Positions 37,323 to 46,580 of a stretch of DNA of 64,000 nt are shown in pieces. A model generated the notes under the pieces. The model worked only from the letters and a program-made list of their open reading frames with translations, searched no databases and was not told the origin of the DNA. Both the position numbers and the translations under genes were made by a program. Position 1 is the stretch's first letter; the number at the start of each line of letters is the position of its first letter. Origin of the DNA: Gramella sp. Hel_I_59 (GTDB taxonomy: Bacteria; Bacteroidota; Bacteroidia; Flavobacteriales; Flavobacteriaceae). The stretch covers positions 2,790,001-2,854,000 of the forward strand of contig NZ_VFME01000001.1 in the NCBI RefSeq assembly GCF_006714895.1. The letters run 5' to 3'.

Positions 37323-38543
37323 CTATTCTTTACAGGTGTAGCCAAGTTCTTTAAGATCTTCCCAGAAATCTGGATAGGATTTGGACACAACTTCAGCGTC
37401 CAGAATGCGCAGATCTGTCTTTAATGCAAGTGGAGCGAAGGCCATCGCCATACGATGATCATTATAAGTTTCGATTTCAACGCCCTGCTTCAAGTCAGGA
37501 TTCGGAATTAGTTGCAAACTATCTCCTGTAATTCTGACTTCTGTACCAAATTTCTCAATTTCATTCTTGAGAGCCTGCAGCCTGTCAGTTTCCTTAATCT
37601 TCAGAGTATGTAAACCTGTGAGCATACACTCGGTTTTAGTCGCGAGACAGGTAACGGCGATAGTTTGTGCGATATCCGGAGAATTACGAAGATCTTCCCG
37701 AAGACTTCGAGCCCGAGCTTTTTTTGTCTTCTTCAGCGTAATACTATTTTCAGTATAAATGGTTTCCACACCAAAGTGCTTATAAATTTCAGCTAGTGAA
37801 GAATCTCCCTGCCTGCTTTCCTTTCGGTAATTATTAAGTTTAATTTCCGCAGTTTCAGAAATAGCGGCAAGACTATAGAAGTAGGAAGCAGAACTCCAGT
37901 CTGATTCCACAGGAATAGTTACCGCTTTTACAGATTCCTGAGGTTCAATAAAGATCCTGTCTTTTACAAATTTACCATTGATCCCGGCCTGTTTGATAAT
38001 TTCCAGCGTCATAAGAATATAGGGCGTGGAAGTTACGGGACCTTCCAGAATGATCTCGAGCCCTTTCGGCAAGGTTGCACCTATGAGCATCAATGCTGAA
38101 ATATACTGGCTACTTACATTTGCTTCCAGCTTAACTGAAGATGCGTGTAATTTTTTTCCCTTGATAATCAAAGGCGGATAACCGGTCTCATTTTTATAAG
38201 TGATGTCGGCGCCCATACGTTGTAAGGCATCTACCAGCAATCTGACTGGTCGCTCCTTCATTCTTTTGCTTCCGGTAAGCTCAACTTCACAGCCTTCCTT
38301 CACCGCAAAATAAGCCGTTAGAAAACGCATTGCCGTTCCCGCGTGATGTATATCTATGATCCCGTTCCCTTTTTCAAGGGCTTTCTTCAATACTTCAGAA
38401 TCATCACTATTCGAAAGATTTTCGATCGAAATTTCCGGGTACAATGCCTGCAGAATTAGCAAACGATTCGATTCACTTTTAGAACCTGTGATTTGAAGCG
38501 CTGCTTTCAGGTTCTTTTCTTCGGTATGTAGGGATAAATTCAT
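37323..38543 (-). CDS. aroA: 3-phosphoshikimate 1-carboxyvinyltransferase (EPSP synthase)
   Basis: AroA joins phosphoenolpyruvate to shikimate 3-phosphate, the sixth step to chorismate. The 406-aa protein has GSKSESNRLLILQAL, GNGIIDIHHAGTAMRFLTAYF, GSKRMKERPVRLLVDAL, the VSSQYISALMLIG region, LRNSPDIAQTIAV and YNDHRMAMAFAPLAL. The N-terminal lysine region reads GSKSESNR, and DIHHAGTAMRFL replaces the usual GNAGTAMR, a Bacteroidota-like variation. It is separate from the Phe/Tyr operon 7 kb away, although it feeds the same pathway. Confidence 0.93.
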   Translation of the reverse strand: MNLSLHTEEKNLKAALQITGSKSESNRLLILQALYPEISIENLSNSDDSEVLKKALEKGNGIIDIHHAGTAMRFLTAYFAVKEGCEVELTGSKRMKERPVRLLVDALQRMGADITYKNETGYPPLIIKGKKLHASSVKLEANVSSQYISALMLIGATLPKGLEIILEGPVTSTPYILMTLEIIKQAGINGKFVKDRIFIEPQESVKAVTIPVESDWSSASYFYSLAAISETAEIKLNNYRKESRQGDSSLAEIYKHFGVETIYTENSITLKKTKKARARSLREDLRNSPDIAQTIAVTCLATKTECMLTGLHTLKIKETDRLQALKNEIEKFGTEVRITGDSLQLIPNPDLKQGVEIETYNDHRMAMAFAPLALKTDLRILDAEVVSKSYPDFWEDLKELGYTCKE

Positions 38544-38570
38544 GAGAGTTCGTAAAGATGAATTACGAAA

Positions 38571-38825
38571 TTACTCTTTCTTTTCTTTACTGCGAAACTG
38601 TCCAAACGACAAAATAAAACCATAAAGAAACGAAGCGATCAACTGTCCGATAATAAAACGAGCTAGTTTCCCATTTGCCGTACGCTCTTCAAAGAACCTC
38701 GTAAATTCGAAACCGCCGTATTCGAATAGCATCGTGATCACATTATACAATACGAGAAAAGAAAGACCTAACCAGAAAACCGACTTCCAGAATGGACGTT
38801 CAGAAACCATTTCTTTGAACTTCAT
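38571..38825 (-). CDS. Small inner-membrane protein, 84 aa
   Basis: The protein has two predicted membrane helices (VFWLGLSFLVLYNVITMLFE and FIIGQLIASFLYGFILSFG) joined by a polar loop with FEFTRFFEERTANGK. The C-terminus is basic. I recognise no family. Its ATG overlaps the last base of the mazG-like stop codon, so it is translated with the upstream mazG-like gene. It lies 28 bp in front of aroA and could be part of the same transcript. Confidence 0.65.
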   Translation of the reverse strand: MKFKEMVSERPFWKSVFWLGLSFLVLYNVITMLFEYGGFEFTRFFEERTANGKLARFIIGQLIASFLYGFILSFGQFRSKEKKE

Positions 38826-39151
38826 TATTGCAGTTTTTCGTTGTTCTTATGTCTGTCCTTATCACGTTGTGTCTTGAGGTCAAGCTTTTTATCAAATGCA
38901 TCCTGCAAATTAATTCCAGTCTGGTTTGCCAGGCAAAGAACTACAAATACCACATCTGCCAGCTCCTCACCAAGGTCTTTGTTCTTATCGCTTTCTTTCT
39001 CACTTTGCTCCCCATAACGACGGGCAATGATACGGGCTACTTCTCCAACTTCTTCTGTTAACTGAGCCATATTGGTAAGCTCATTGAAATATCGCACTCC
39101 GTGTTCCTGTATCCAGTTATCTACCGCTGTCTGCGCGTTCTTCAAGTCCAT
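38825..39151 (-). CDS. MazG-like nucleotide pyrophosphohydrolase
   Basis: This 108-aa all-alpha NTP pyrophosphatase has the MazG metal motif pattern: QLTEEVGEVARII (ExxE) and LGEELADVVFVVLC (ExxD). Such enzymes hydrolyse (deoxy)nucleoside triphosphates to monophosphates and PPi as house-cleaning. The exact substrate is unknown. Its start lies inside the last 35 bases of the upstream DUF3857 gene, in another frame, and its stop overlaps the next gene by one base. This tight packing suggests a polycistronic unit. Confidence 0.88.
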   Translation of the reverse strand: MDLKNAQTAVDNWIQEHGVRYFNELTNMAQLTEEVGEVARIIARRYGEQSEKESDKNKDLGEELADVVFVVLCLANQTGINLQDAFDKKLDLKTQRDKDRHKNNEKLQ

Positions 39152-41168
39152 CTGCTGAAATTTTCTTCAAAACTATGCTTTCATTTTGTTTTTTGATGAT
39201 GTTGTCGTAAAACTTTTGAATGTATTCATAGTCTGTCGCAGCAAAAATTGTTTGCGCCAGGTTCACTTCAGAATCTATTCTTATCACATTATTGCTGTGC
39301 TTTACCAGGTATTTAAACTCTCCGGCAGCATCCTTTAATTGCACCATAGCACTCTGCGGAAGCGATTCGACCTCATAACCTTCAGGGATCAACATATTTA
39401 CCTGGTGATGCTTCTTCATTGGAAAATCAAAATAGATTGGAAGTGTTCTGGTTTCAGATTTAAAAGGATTTTCAGAAGTTACATCAAACAACATAGGCTT
39501 TACATAGATCTTGTCTCCAATTACATCCTGTCCGCTTTGGGTATTGAACTCATAGGTATTGTGAATTCCTTCTCCAAGTTTTTCAAAGTTTTCAATCTTT
39601 ACTTCGGAAATGGAATAGTTGCTCAATGCCGATTCCAGGTTTGCCGTAGCATCGCTTAAATTCCCATGATTTAACCTGAAGTTTCTAGCATAAAGAGCAT
39701 CGAGATTATTGAAGTATTTACCTGAAATTCCATCTTCTGCCAGCTGAACATTCAGCCTGGTTTTATTTTGTGAAAAATACAAAGGTTGCAGATTCACCCA
39801 TTCTGAAGTACCATCTTCACGAATCAATCTACCTTGCCAGTTTCTTGCTCTTTTGGGCAGTTCCCCAGGAATCGCCAGTGGATCACTTGCATCCATCAGG
39901 ATCACTTTATCACCAATTTTTGCGGCAGCAATCAAGTAATTAAATCCATTTTTAGTTGGAAACAGAGGAGTGCCATTACTAACCGTACTTACTAGGACTG
40001 GATTGGCATCGATATTAGCATACTTCAGCATGGAAACCAGTAAAAGATTAATATCACCGGTATTTCCAATACCTTCCTCGTAAGCATCACGCAGGCCATT
40101 TTCAGCTATATAACCCACATAATCATTCCAGGTCATCTTTTGTTTTACAAAATTGAAGATCTTATTCATTTTTTGTTCCTGGTTGGTCAATGTGCCAAGC
40201 AAAGCATCGATATCATCATCGAAAAAACGCTGATTGCGGAGTTCTGTGTTGAATCCACTATCATTATAAATGGATTTGGAAACACCTTCCCAGGTTTGCG
40301 AGTAATTATCAATAGGAGAATTTGGAAACTTGGTAAACTTTAATTCCCAATCTAAAAATGCCCCGTAATTCTCCATATAATCTACATGACTTTCAGCTTT
40401 AAGGGCAGGGATATCTTCTTGGTCGATCTCATAAGTGTTTTGCATATAATCTAACACACTGTTGCTAGTGGAATGGCTAACAACCTTTCCGCCGTAAGAA
40501 GAATTTCTCTGATTATTAGAAAAGGACCTTTTAAATGGCTTGGTTCCCTGATTAATTTTAGCATAGAAAGCTGCTTTTGGATTGTTATAAACTCCAAAAT
40601 TTAAATACTCCGGGATCGTCACGCTTATATTCAGTTTGTCAATAGGAATTGTATACTGCAAATTGATACGATCCATCGAGGTCGTGATCCGGTCGCTGAT
40701 TTTCTTATACTCATATTCGATCACCGTTCCCTCTTTTACCGCAGGCATGGTGAACGTAGTAAGCTCACGATATTTACTTGCCTCATTCTCATAAATATCC
40801 TTACGATCGAGCTTGGTTTCCTTAACTTTTCCGTTTTCAAGGTTGTAACTAACTCCCTTTACTCCAGAAACGTTTTCCTCGTAACCTCCTTTATAGGCAC
40901 TGATCTTATGCGTTGCCCAGTCGAAACCATCTTTGCTGTAGATCTTAATACGTTCGTGATATTCAGTTACCACAAAAAAGCCGGTGTTTGGCTTATAATC
41001 ATAGTATGTACGCTGATATTTATATAAAACGGCAGCATTCGCATCAGGATCTTTGTCGTGTTGTTTCTGGGCAACTTCACTTTTAGATACTTTTCCGAAT
41101 TTATAATTCTGGGCATAGGTCGTGCTACTCAGAATTAAGAAACTGAGAATAAAAAGGTATTTGGTCAT
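39117..41168 (-). CDS. DUF3857/transglutaminase-like exported protein, copy 1
   Basis: This 683-aa protein with a signal peptide (YLFILSFLILSSTTYAQ) has an N-terminal DUF3857 beta domain (to about residue 260). A central transglutaminase-like domain follows (KIFNFVKQKMTWNDYVGY, GNTGDINLLLVSMLKYANIDANPVLVST, VILMDASDPLA). The active-site Cys expected in GDCK.. is replaced by GDINL, so it is probably not an active cysteine protease/transglutaminase. The family is common in Bacteroidota, its role unknown and presumably periplasmic. It follows its active-looking paralogue by two bases and overlaps mazG at its end. Confidence 0.85.
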   Translation of the reverse strand: MTKYLFILSFLILSSTTYAQNYKFGKVSKSEVAQKQHDKDPDANAAVLYKYQRTYYDYKPNTGFFVVTEYHERIKIYSKDGFDWATHKISAYKGGYEENVSGVKGVSYNLENGKVKETKLDRKDIYENEASKYRELTTFTMPAVKEGTVIEYEYKKISDRITTSMDRINLQYTIPIDKLNISVTIPEYLNFGVYNNPKAAFYAKINQGTKPFKRSFSNNQRNSSYGGKVVSHSTSNSVLDYMQNTYEIDQEDIPALKAESHVDYMENYGAFLDWELKFTKFPNSPIDNYSQTWEGVSKSIYNDSGFNTELRNQRFFDDDIDALLGTLTNQEQKMNKIFNFVKQKMTWNDYVGYIAENGLRDAYEEGIGNTGDINLLLVSMLKYANIDANPVLVSTVSNGTPLFPTKNGFNYLIAAAKIGDKVILMDASDPLAIPGELPKRARNWQGRLIREDGTSEWVNLQPLYFSQNKTRLNVQLAEDGISGKYFNNLDALYARNFRLNHGNLSDATANLESALSNYSISEVKIENFEKLGEGIHNTYEFNTQSGQDVIGDKIYVKPMLFDVTSENPFKSETRTLPIYFDFPMKKHHQVNMLIPEGYEVESLPQSAMVQLKDAAGEFKYLVKHSNNVIRIDSEVNLAQTIFAATDYEYIQKFYDNIIKKQNESIVLKKISADGLEERADSGR

Positions 41169-41170
41169 GG

Positions 41171-43087
41171 TTAGGATTTTTCGGATTTGGCGATTACTGC
41201 TTTTAGGTTATTTAAGGTATTTACTTTATCGATAAACTGGGTGAAATTCTGGAATTGCTCACTAGGCCACTCCCCTTCGCGAATAATGAGAACTCTTTCT
41301 ACTTCTATACTTTTATCTTCTTCGGAAGCGCTAATATTTATACTGAATTCTCCAAATTCTGAAGCGATCTCGTCACTTCCAGGTAATGCTTCGATCTCAT
41401 AACCTTGCGGAATCTTAAAGCTGAAGTGATCTTTGTAGGTTTTTCCACGTTCGAACACAAAAGGCATGGTTCGCTCCTGTGAAGTTTTCTTCATGATGTT
41501 CCCCTGCTGAATAAAATTGAGCGGAACAAGTAATCTTTCCCCGGCAGGACTCGCCAGCCTGCTACCACTAAACTTCAGTTTCTCCTGAAATTGAATAGCT
41601 ACACGGTCATCTTCAAAAGCAATGTTCTCAAAATGGAGATTCTGAAGTCTGCCCCATTCGTTTCTATAATATTTTTTGAGATTATCTTCCGTTTCTCTCT
41701 TTAATCCGTAGCGATCACCGTAGGGAATACCTTCCGAGATTCTGGTGAATTCCGCATCAAAATTGCCATTTTCATCCAGCTGAATATCGCATTCTATCGC
41801 CTGTACATTATCTGATACTTCATATTTTCTGGTACGTATGATCTCTCCACCTTCTTCTGTAACTCTTAGCGCGTAGCGATCATCTGTGAAGTCCCCCATA
41901 TAGTTGAAAGGAGTAGTCTGGCTTGTACATTCCAACCACAGATCTGTTCCATCTTCCGCAGGAATATTGAGAATCACATGATTCCCCTGCATGATGGTGA
42001 AATCTGGCTCTATATCACGTTTTGAATCGCCTGCATGGATTACCGTGTAATAAGATTCGATTCCCTGACTTTTAAGCAAGGCTTTCGTATAGTTCGTTAA
42101 TCCTTTACAGTCGCCATATCCCAGCCTGTCCACGTTCATGGCAGTTTCAGGTTCCCAGCCTCCAATGCCATATTGCACAGAAATATATCGGGTATTTTCC
42201 TGAACGTACTGGTAAATAAGCCTGGCTTTTTTTTCAATACTACTGGCAGAGCTGGTCAAATCTTCTATTTTCTTAATAGTGCTCTCCGGCAGATGATCAT
42301 GTTCTGCAACCAGATTATCATACATCCATTTACCAAAATGTTTCCAGTCTCTGGTTTCTCCGGCAACACCCTTCAGCTCAAATTTTTCCATGCTAAATAG
42401 AAGGTTGGGTGTAGTATTGCGTAAAGACGGTTCGAAATCTTCGTGTTTTCTCGCTTTGATATTCCGAAGTTTATAAAGGAAATGATTCTTAACCGAATGA
42501 TCTTCTATGGCAACCTTATCGAAATTGTTTTCCTGAAATCTTAGTGCATGCGCATCAGGGTTTTCAAGTTCGAAAATAGATTCTTCAATACTTACATTAT
42601 AACCTTCCAGAGGAAACCATTGATCGAGAAATACAGTGTCTTCGTTTTCGAATTCACTGGTATAAATAACAGTATATGGATAGTTTCTGGCGTTATAATC
42701 CATATAACTAACCCTATTGTCTGCAAATAAGGTCCCTGAGCCAAAAGCACTAACGTCTGAAAAGTCCTTTTTCCTGAACTTTTCAACTTCATTTCCCATA
42801 GCGTCAATTATGATGGCCTGCTGTTTTGCTATCCCATCACCCTCATCGTAGTGCTGGTAAGCATCAATAAAGTATTCACCATTCTCATTGAAAACAGTGA
42901 CAATGCGGGTAGTGTGTACGACCACTTTATCTATGTCTTCAACAACAAGTTTTGTGTGCATCTTGCGAACGACCGCATCTGCATTTTCCAATAATTCCGG
43001 GGAAATTTTTAAAATAGAATATTCTTGCTGGGAATACATGGAAGACATGCAGACCAGCAGCAAAAAAGTGATGATTCTTTTGCGCAT
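41171..43087 (-). CDS. DUF3857/transglutaminase-like exported protein, copy 2 (catalytic Cys present)
   Basis: This 638-aa exported protein (signal FLLLVCMSSMYSQQ) has a DUF3857 domain and a transglutaminase-like domain. Here the motif is RLGYGDCKGLTNYTKALLKS, with the nucleophile Cys, a following His (YTVIHAG) and Asp region, so the catalytic centre seems intact. It belongs to the same Bacteroidota family as its neighbour. The next gene starts two bases behind its stop, which suggests co-expression of an active and an apparently inactive paralogue. Confidence 0.85.
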   Translation of the reverse strand: MRKRIITFLLLVCMSSMYSQQEYSILKISPELLENADAVVRKMHTKLVVEDIDKVVVHTTRIVTVFNENGEYFIDAYQHYDEGDGIAKQQAIIIDAMGNEVEKFRKKDFSDVSAFGSGTLFADNRVSYMDYNARNYPYTVIYTSEFENEDTVFLDQWFPLEGYNVSIEESIFELENPDAHALRFQENNFDKVAIEDHSVKNHFLYKLRNIKARKHEDFEPSLRNTTPNLLFSMEKFELKGVAGETRDWKHFGKWMYDNLVAEHDHLPESTIKKIEDLTSSASSIEKKARLIYQYVQENTRYISVQYGIGGWEPETAMNVDRLGYGDCKGLTNYTKALLKSQGIESYYTVIHAGDSKRDIEPDFTIMQGNHVILNIPAEDGTDLWLECTSQTTPFNYMGDFTDDRYALRVTEEGGEIIRTRKYEVSDNVQAIECDIQLDENGNFDAEFTRISEGIPYGDRYGLKRETEDNLKKYYRNEWGRLQNLHFENIAFEDDRVAIQFQEKLKFSGSRLASPAGERLLVPLNFIQQGNIMKKTSQERTMPFVFERGKTYKDHFSFKIPQGYEIEALPGSDEIASEFGEFSINISASEEDKSIEVERVLIIREGEWPSEQFQNFTQFIDKVNTLNNLKAVIAKSEKS

Positions 43088-43140
43088 TAAGCTGAAAAAT
43101 AGGTTAGTTCAACCCGCAATATATAAAAAATTAACGCTTT

Positions 43141-43593
43141 TTAACGCTTTTCTTTCGAATCGATGATAATTGTTACTGGACCATCATTGAGCAAGGAAAC
43201 TTTCATATCTCCTCCAAAGACTCCTACCCCAACACTTTTACCAAATTCTTTTTCGAAAGACTTTACAAAATCCTGATATAATGGTTCTGCAATATCAGGT
43301 TTGGCAGCATTAATAAAACTGGGCCTGTTCCCTTTTTTAGTACTGGCATGTAGGGTAAACTGACTTACTACAATAGCATCTCCATCTATAGTTTTGAGAG
43401 ACTCATTCATTTTGCCCTCATCATCTCCGAAAATTCTCATGTTAATGATCTTACGGCAGAGCCAGTCGATATCTTCCTGGGTATCGCTCTCCTCTATTCC
43501 AAGTAGGATCAATAAACCATCGCGCATTACCGCGCACACTTTATGTTCTACGGTGACCGATGCTTTTGTGACTCGTTGTATTACTGCTCGCAT
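43141..43593 (-). CDS. dtd: D-aminoacyl-tRNA deacylase
   Basis: Dtd hydrolyses D-aminoacyl-tRNA (for example D-Tyr-tRNA) and glycyl-tRNA-Ala, preventing D-amino acid incorporation. The 150-aa protein begins with RAVIQRVTKASVTVE and carries both cross-subunit motifs: VSQFTLHAST (SQFTL) and NDGPVTIIID (GPVT, NxGPVT type). It overlaps the rsgA stop by one base. It lies at the end of the minus-strand series that starts with the aromatic amino acid operon. Confidence 0.95.
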   Translation of the reverse strand: MRAVIQRVTKASVTVEHKVCAVMRDGLLILLGIEESDTQEDIDWLCRKIINMRIFGDDEGKMNESLKTIDGDAIVVSQFTLHASTKKGNRPSFINAAKPDIAEPLYQDFVKSFEKEFGKSVGVGVFGGDMKVSLLNDGPVTIIIDSKEKR

Positions 43594-44537
43594 TATTTCT
43601 GGTATTGATCTACTCTGTAGTTTTCATCTTCACCTTCCATGATCTGCAAATAACTTTTGTACCTGGACCAGGCGATCTCTCCTTCTTCAAGAGCATCTTT
43701 TACAGCGCATTTTGGTTCATTAAGATGCAGACAATTATGAAATTTACAATGTTGTTTTAGCTGAAAAAATTCCGGGAAATAGTCACCAATTTCTTCCTTG
43801 TCCATATCCACTACACCAAAACCTTTAATTCCGGGAGTATCTATGATTCTTGCATCAAATTGAAGGTCAAACATTTCAGCGAAAGTAGTGGTATGCTGCC
43901 CCTGGCTGTGCTGCCTGCTAATTTCGGAAGTTTTGAGATCGAGAGTAGGCTCTATAGCATTGATAAGAGTAGATTTTCCGGTACCACTATGACCAGAGAT
44001 CATACTGGTCTTTCCAATCATCTTATCTTTTACTTTATCTACGTTTTTACCTTCTTTGGCTGAAATTCCAATACACTCATAGCCTGCACCGCGGTAAAGT
44101 TCTGCAAGGTATTTCACCTCAGCAAGTTCCTCAATGCTATAAGTATCTATTTTATTGAAAAGCAGTACTGCCGTGATAGCATAGGCTTCCGCAGTCACCA
44201 GAAAGCGGTCTATAAAAGTGGTTAAAGTGGGCGGATTATTAAGGGTAATAAGCAAGAAAACCTGGTCGACATTTGAAGCAATTATATGAGTTTGCTTTGA
44301 AAGATTAACCGACTTCCGGATAATATAGTTTTCCCGTTCGATGATCTTTTTGATAACCCCGGTTTCCTCCTCGCCATCTTCCACATCAAATCTTACGACA
44401 TCTCCAACGGCAACAGGATTTGTACTTTTAATTCCCTGTATCCTGAACTTTCCTTTGATCCGGCATTGGTAAAATCGGCCATTCTCGGCTTTTACATGAT
44501 ACCAGCTCCCGGTAGACTTATAAACTACTCCCTGCAT
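43593..44537 (-). CDS. rsgA: Ribosome small-subunit-dependent GTPase A
   Basis: RsgA is a circularly permuted GTPase for late 30S maturation. The 314-aa protein has an N-terminal OB fold, then the G4 motif FNKIDTY before G1 (GHSGTGKSTLINAI) and G3 (DTPGIKGFG). The C-terminal zinc site is in CKFHNCLHLNEPKC. A -7 box TAAATTTG on the minus strand (44574-44581) gives it a possible promoter of its own, apart from the aroGQ operon upstream (86-bp gap). It is coupled to dtd by a one-base overlap. Confidence 0.95.
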   Translation of the reverse strand: MQGVVYKSTGSWYHVKAENGRFYQCRIKGKFRIQGIKSTNPVAVGDVVRFDVEDGEEETGVIKKIIERENYIIRKSVNLSKQTHIIASNVDQVFLLITLNNPPTLTTFIDRFLVTAEAYAITAVLLFNKIDTYSIEELAEVKYLAELYRGAGYECIGISAKEGKNVDKVKDKMIGKTSMISGHSGTGKSTLINAIEPTLDLKTSEISRQHSQGQHTTTFAEMFDLQFDARIIDTPGIKGFGVVDMDKEEIGDYFPEFFQLKQHCKFHNCLHLNEPKCAVKDALEEGEIAWSRYKSYLQIMEGEDENYRVDQYQK

Positions 44538-44573
44538 TAAGCTAAACTATTCATATCTAATAATTTCTTTCCG

Positions 44574-44581
44574 CAAATTTA
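44574..44581 (-). promoter_or_regulatory. -7 box upstream of rsgA
   Basis: On the minus strand TAAATTTG matches TAnnTTTG, 36 bases before the rsgA start. No good -33 is seen. A short CTACC-C-GGTAG hairpin lies just upstream of it. Confidence 0.4.
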
Positions 44582-44623
44582 GGCATTAATTTATGAAGCT
44601 ACCGGGTAGCGTGAAATCATCCC

Positions 44624-45706
44624 TTATACATCAAGGATTTTCTGTTGGTGATTAATAGATTCCTGGTGAATGGCTTTGAATAATCTTAAAACGAATTCTT
44701 CACTCAGGCCTTTATCTTCACCTTCCAGAACCATTTTCCCAAGGATCTCGTTCCATCTTTTAGTTTGCAGAATGGCTACGTTCTGGTCTTTCTTTACCTG
44801 TCCTATTTCTTCGGAAATTTTCATACGTTTAGATAAGATCTCCAGAATCTGACTATCGGTAATATCAATCTTAGAACGCAAAGCTGTTAGCTTATTCTGA
44901 AAATCCTGACTGGCAGAGATCTCTTTTCTAACCTTTAGATCTTCCATCATCTGGATCAAAGTAGCTGGTGTAATTTGTTGCGCCGCATCACTCCAAGCTT
45001 TATCCGGAGTATGGTGAGTTTCCACCATGATTCCGTCGAAATTAAGATCCAGTCCTGTTTGGCAAAGATCAAAGATGATATCTCTTCTTCCTGCGATATG
45101 GGATGGATCCAGGATTAAAGGAAGGTCCGGGAATTTATTTTGTAGTTCGATAGGAATCTGCCATTCCGGGTTGTTACGGTACTTCGTTTTCTCGTAAGCA
45201 GAGAAGCCACGATGTATTACACCAAGGTTGTTGATATCTGCCGTGTGTAAGCGCTCAACCGCTCCCAGCCACAAAGCAAGATCTGGATTTACAGGGTTTT
45301 TTACCAGTACGATCTTATCAGTTCCTTTCAAAGCATCTGCGATCTCCTGTACTATAAATGGAGAAACCGTTGTTCGCGCTCCAATCCAGAGAATATCTAC
45401 ATCATGTTTTAATGCAAGATCAACATGGTTCGGGTTGGCAACTTCAGTAGTAGTTAGCATTCCGGTTTCCTCTTTCGCCTTCTGAAGCCATTTTAGACCC
45501 AGTGCTCCAACACCTTCGAAATTCCCAGGGCGAGTTCTTGGTTTCCAGATTCCTGCACGTAAAACAGTCGCGTCACTATCTTTTAACTGGTGAGCGATCG
45601 TTAATACCTGCTCTTCGGTTTCTGCACTACAAGGCCCTGCGATCACCAACGGGTGAGACAGGTTGAAGTTGTCTAACCATCCTCTGAGTTCTTTTTTATT
45701 TTCCAT
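44624..45706 (-). CDS. aroGQ: Bifunctional DAHP synthase / chorismate mutase (type II)
   Basis: Residues 1 to about 260 are a DAHP synthase of the KDPG-aldolase-like class (VIAGPCSAETEEQVL, RAGIWKPRTRPGNFEGVG, VKNPVNPDLALWLGAVERL, DPSHIAGRRDII, VETHHTPDKAWSDA). Residues ~270-360 are an AroQ chorismate mutase (LRSKIDITDSQILEILSKRM, GQVKKDQNVAILQTKRWNEI). The protein therefore catalyses both the entry step of the shikimate pathway and the chorismate to prephenate branch step. It is the last gene of the pheA operon, overlapping tyrA by 11 bases. Fusion of the two domains, with the mutase acting as allosteric module, is common in Bacteroidota. Confidence 0.93.
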   Translation of the reverse strand: MENKKELRGWLDNFNLSHPLVIAGPCSAETEEQVLTIAHQLKDSDATVLRAGIWKPRTRPGNFEGVGALGLKWLQKAKEETGMLTTTEVANPNHVDLALKHDVDILWIGARTTVSPFIVQEIADALKGTDKIVLVKNPVNPDLALWLGAVERLHTADINNLGVIHRGFSAYEKTKYRNNPEWQIPIELQNKFPDLPLILDPSHIAGRRDIIFDLCQTGLDLNFDGIMVETHHTPDKAWSDAAQQITPATLIQMMEDLKVRKEISASQDFQNKLTALRSKIDITDSQILEILSKRMKISEEIGQVKKDQNVAILQTKRWNEILGKMVLEGEDKGLSEEFVLRLFKAIHQESINHQQKILDV

Positions 45707-46580
45707 TCTCCTGTAATTTTAATTCTTCGTTCTTATTTATTCCGTTTAATACTTCTTTTATATGATTGGTTCGATCCATTTCCTGGTAAAGCTGATCGAA
45801 ATTGTCTTCCTGCATCAATTTCCTGAAATTCTGAAGATTCAGAATATATTCATCAAGAGTTTCCAGGACATTTTTTTTATTCTGACTGAAGATCGGTGCC
45901 CACATGGCCGGTGAACTTTTAGCAAGTCTCACGGTGGAGGCAAATCCACTACCAGCAAGGTCGAAAATATCCCGCTCGTTCTTTTCCTTTTCCAGTACTG
46001 TTTTTCCCAGCATAAAGGAACTAATGTGCGATAAATGAGAAACATAAGCTATATGACGATCATGTGAACGGGCATCCATATATCGTATTCTCATTCCTAT
46101 CTTCTGAAATACCTCTAAAGCTTTTTCCTGAAGTTTGAAAGCAGTCTTTTCTACTTCGCAGATAATATTGGTCTTATTTCTGAATAATCCATGAATTGCA
46201 GCCTGCGGACCAGAAAACTCTGTTCCCGCGATTGGATGTGCTGCCAGAAAGTTTCTTCTTTTCGCATGATCCTCGACTACCTGGCAAATATTCTCTTTAG
46301 TCGACCCTGCATCTATCACCACGCAATCATCTTTTACTCTATCCAGGATTTCAGGAAGAACTTTAATGCTGGCATCTACTGGAATTGCAAGATAAACAAG
46401 GTCGGCTTCATGAATATCTTCTATCGTAGACATTCTATCGATAAGACCTAGTTCAAGCGCCTGCTTCAGGTGATCCTCATTTCCATCTATTCCGGCAATA
46501 CTAATTCCAGGAATACCGGCTTTTAGATCCAGCGCGAAACTGCCGCCAATTAATCCAATTCCTACTATAAATACCTTCAT
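45696..46580 (-). CDS. tyrA: Prephenate dehydrogenase
   Basis: TyrA oxidatively decarboxylates prephenate to 4-hydroxyphenylpyruvate, the tyrosine precursor. The 294-aa protein has the NAD motif KVFIVGIGLIGGSFALDLK, a DAGSTKENICQ segment, HPIAGTEFSGPQAA and the helical dimerisation domain (HRIAYVSHLSH-like HIAYVSHLSHISSF, FDLAGSGFASTVRLAKSSP). No ACT domain is present. The start overlaps the aminotransferase stop by four bases (ATGA), as expected for a coupled operon. Confidence 0.94.
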   Translation of the reverse strand: MKVFIVGIGLIGGSFALDLKAGIPGISIAGIDGNEDHLKQALELGLIDRMSTIEDIHEADLVYLAIPVDASIKVLPEILDRVKDDCVVIDAGSTKENICQVVEDHAKRRNFLAAHPIAGTEFSGPQAAIHGLFRNKTNIICEVEKTAFKLQEKALEVFQKIGMRIRYMDARSHDRHIAYVSHLSHISSFMLGKTVLEKEKNERDIFDLAGSGFASTVRLAKSSPAMWAPIFSQNKKNVLETLDEYILNLQNFRKLMQEDNFDQLYQEMDRTNHIKEVLNGINKNEELKLQENGK

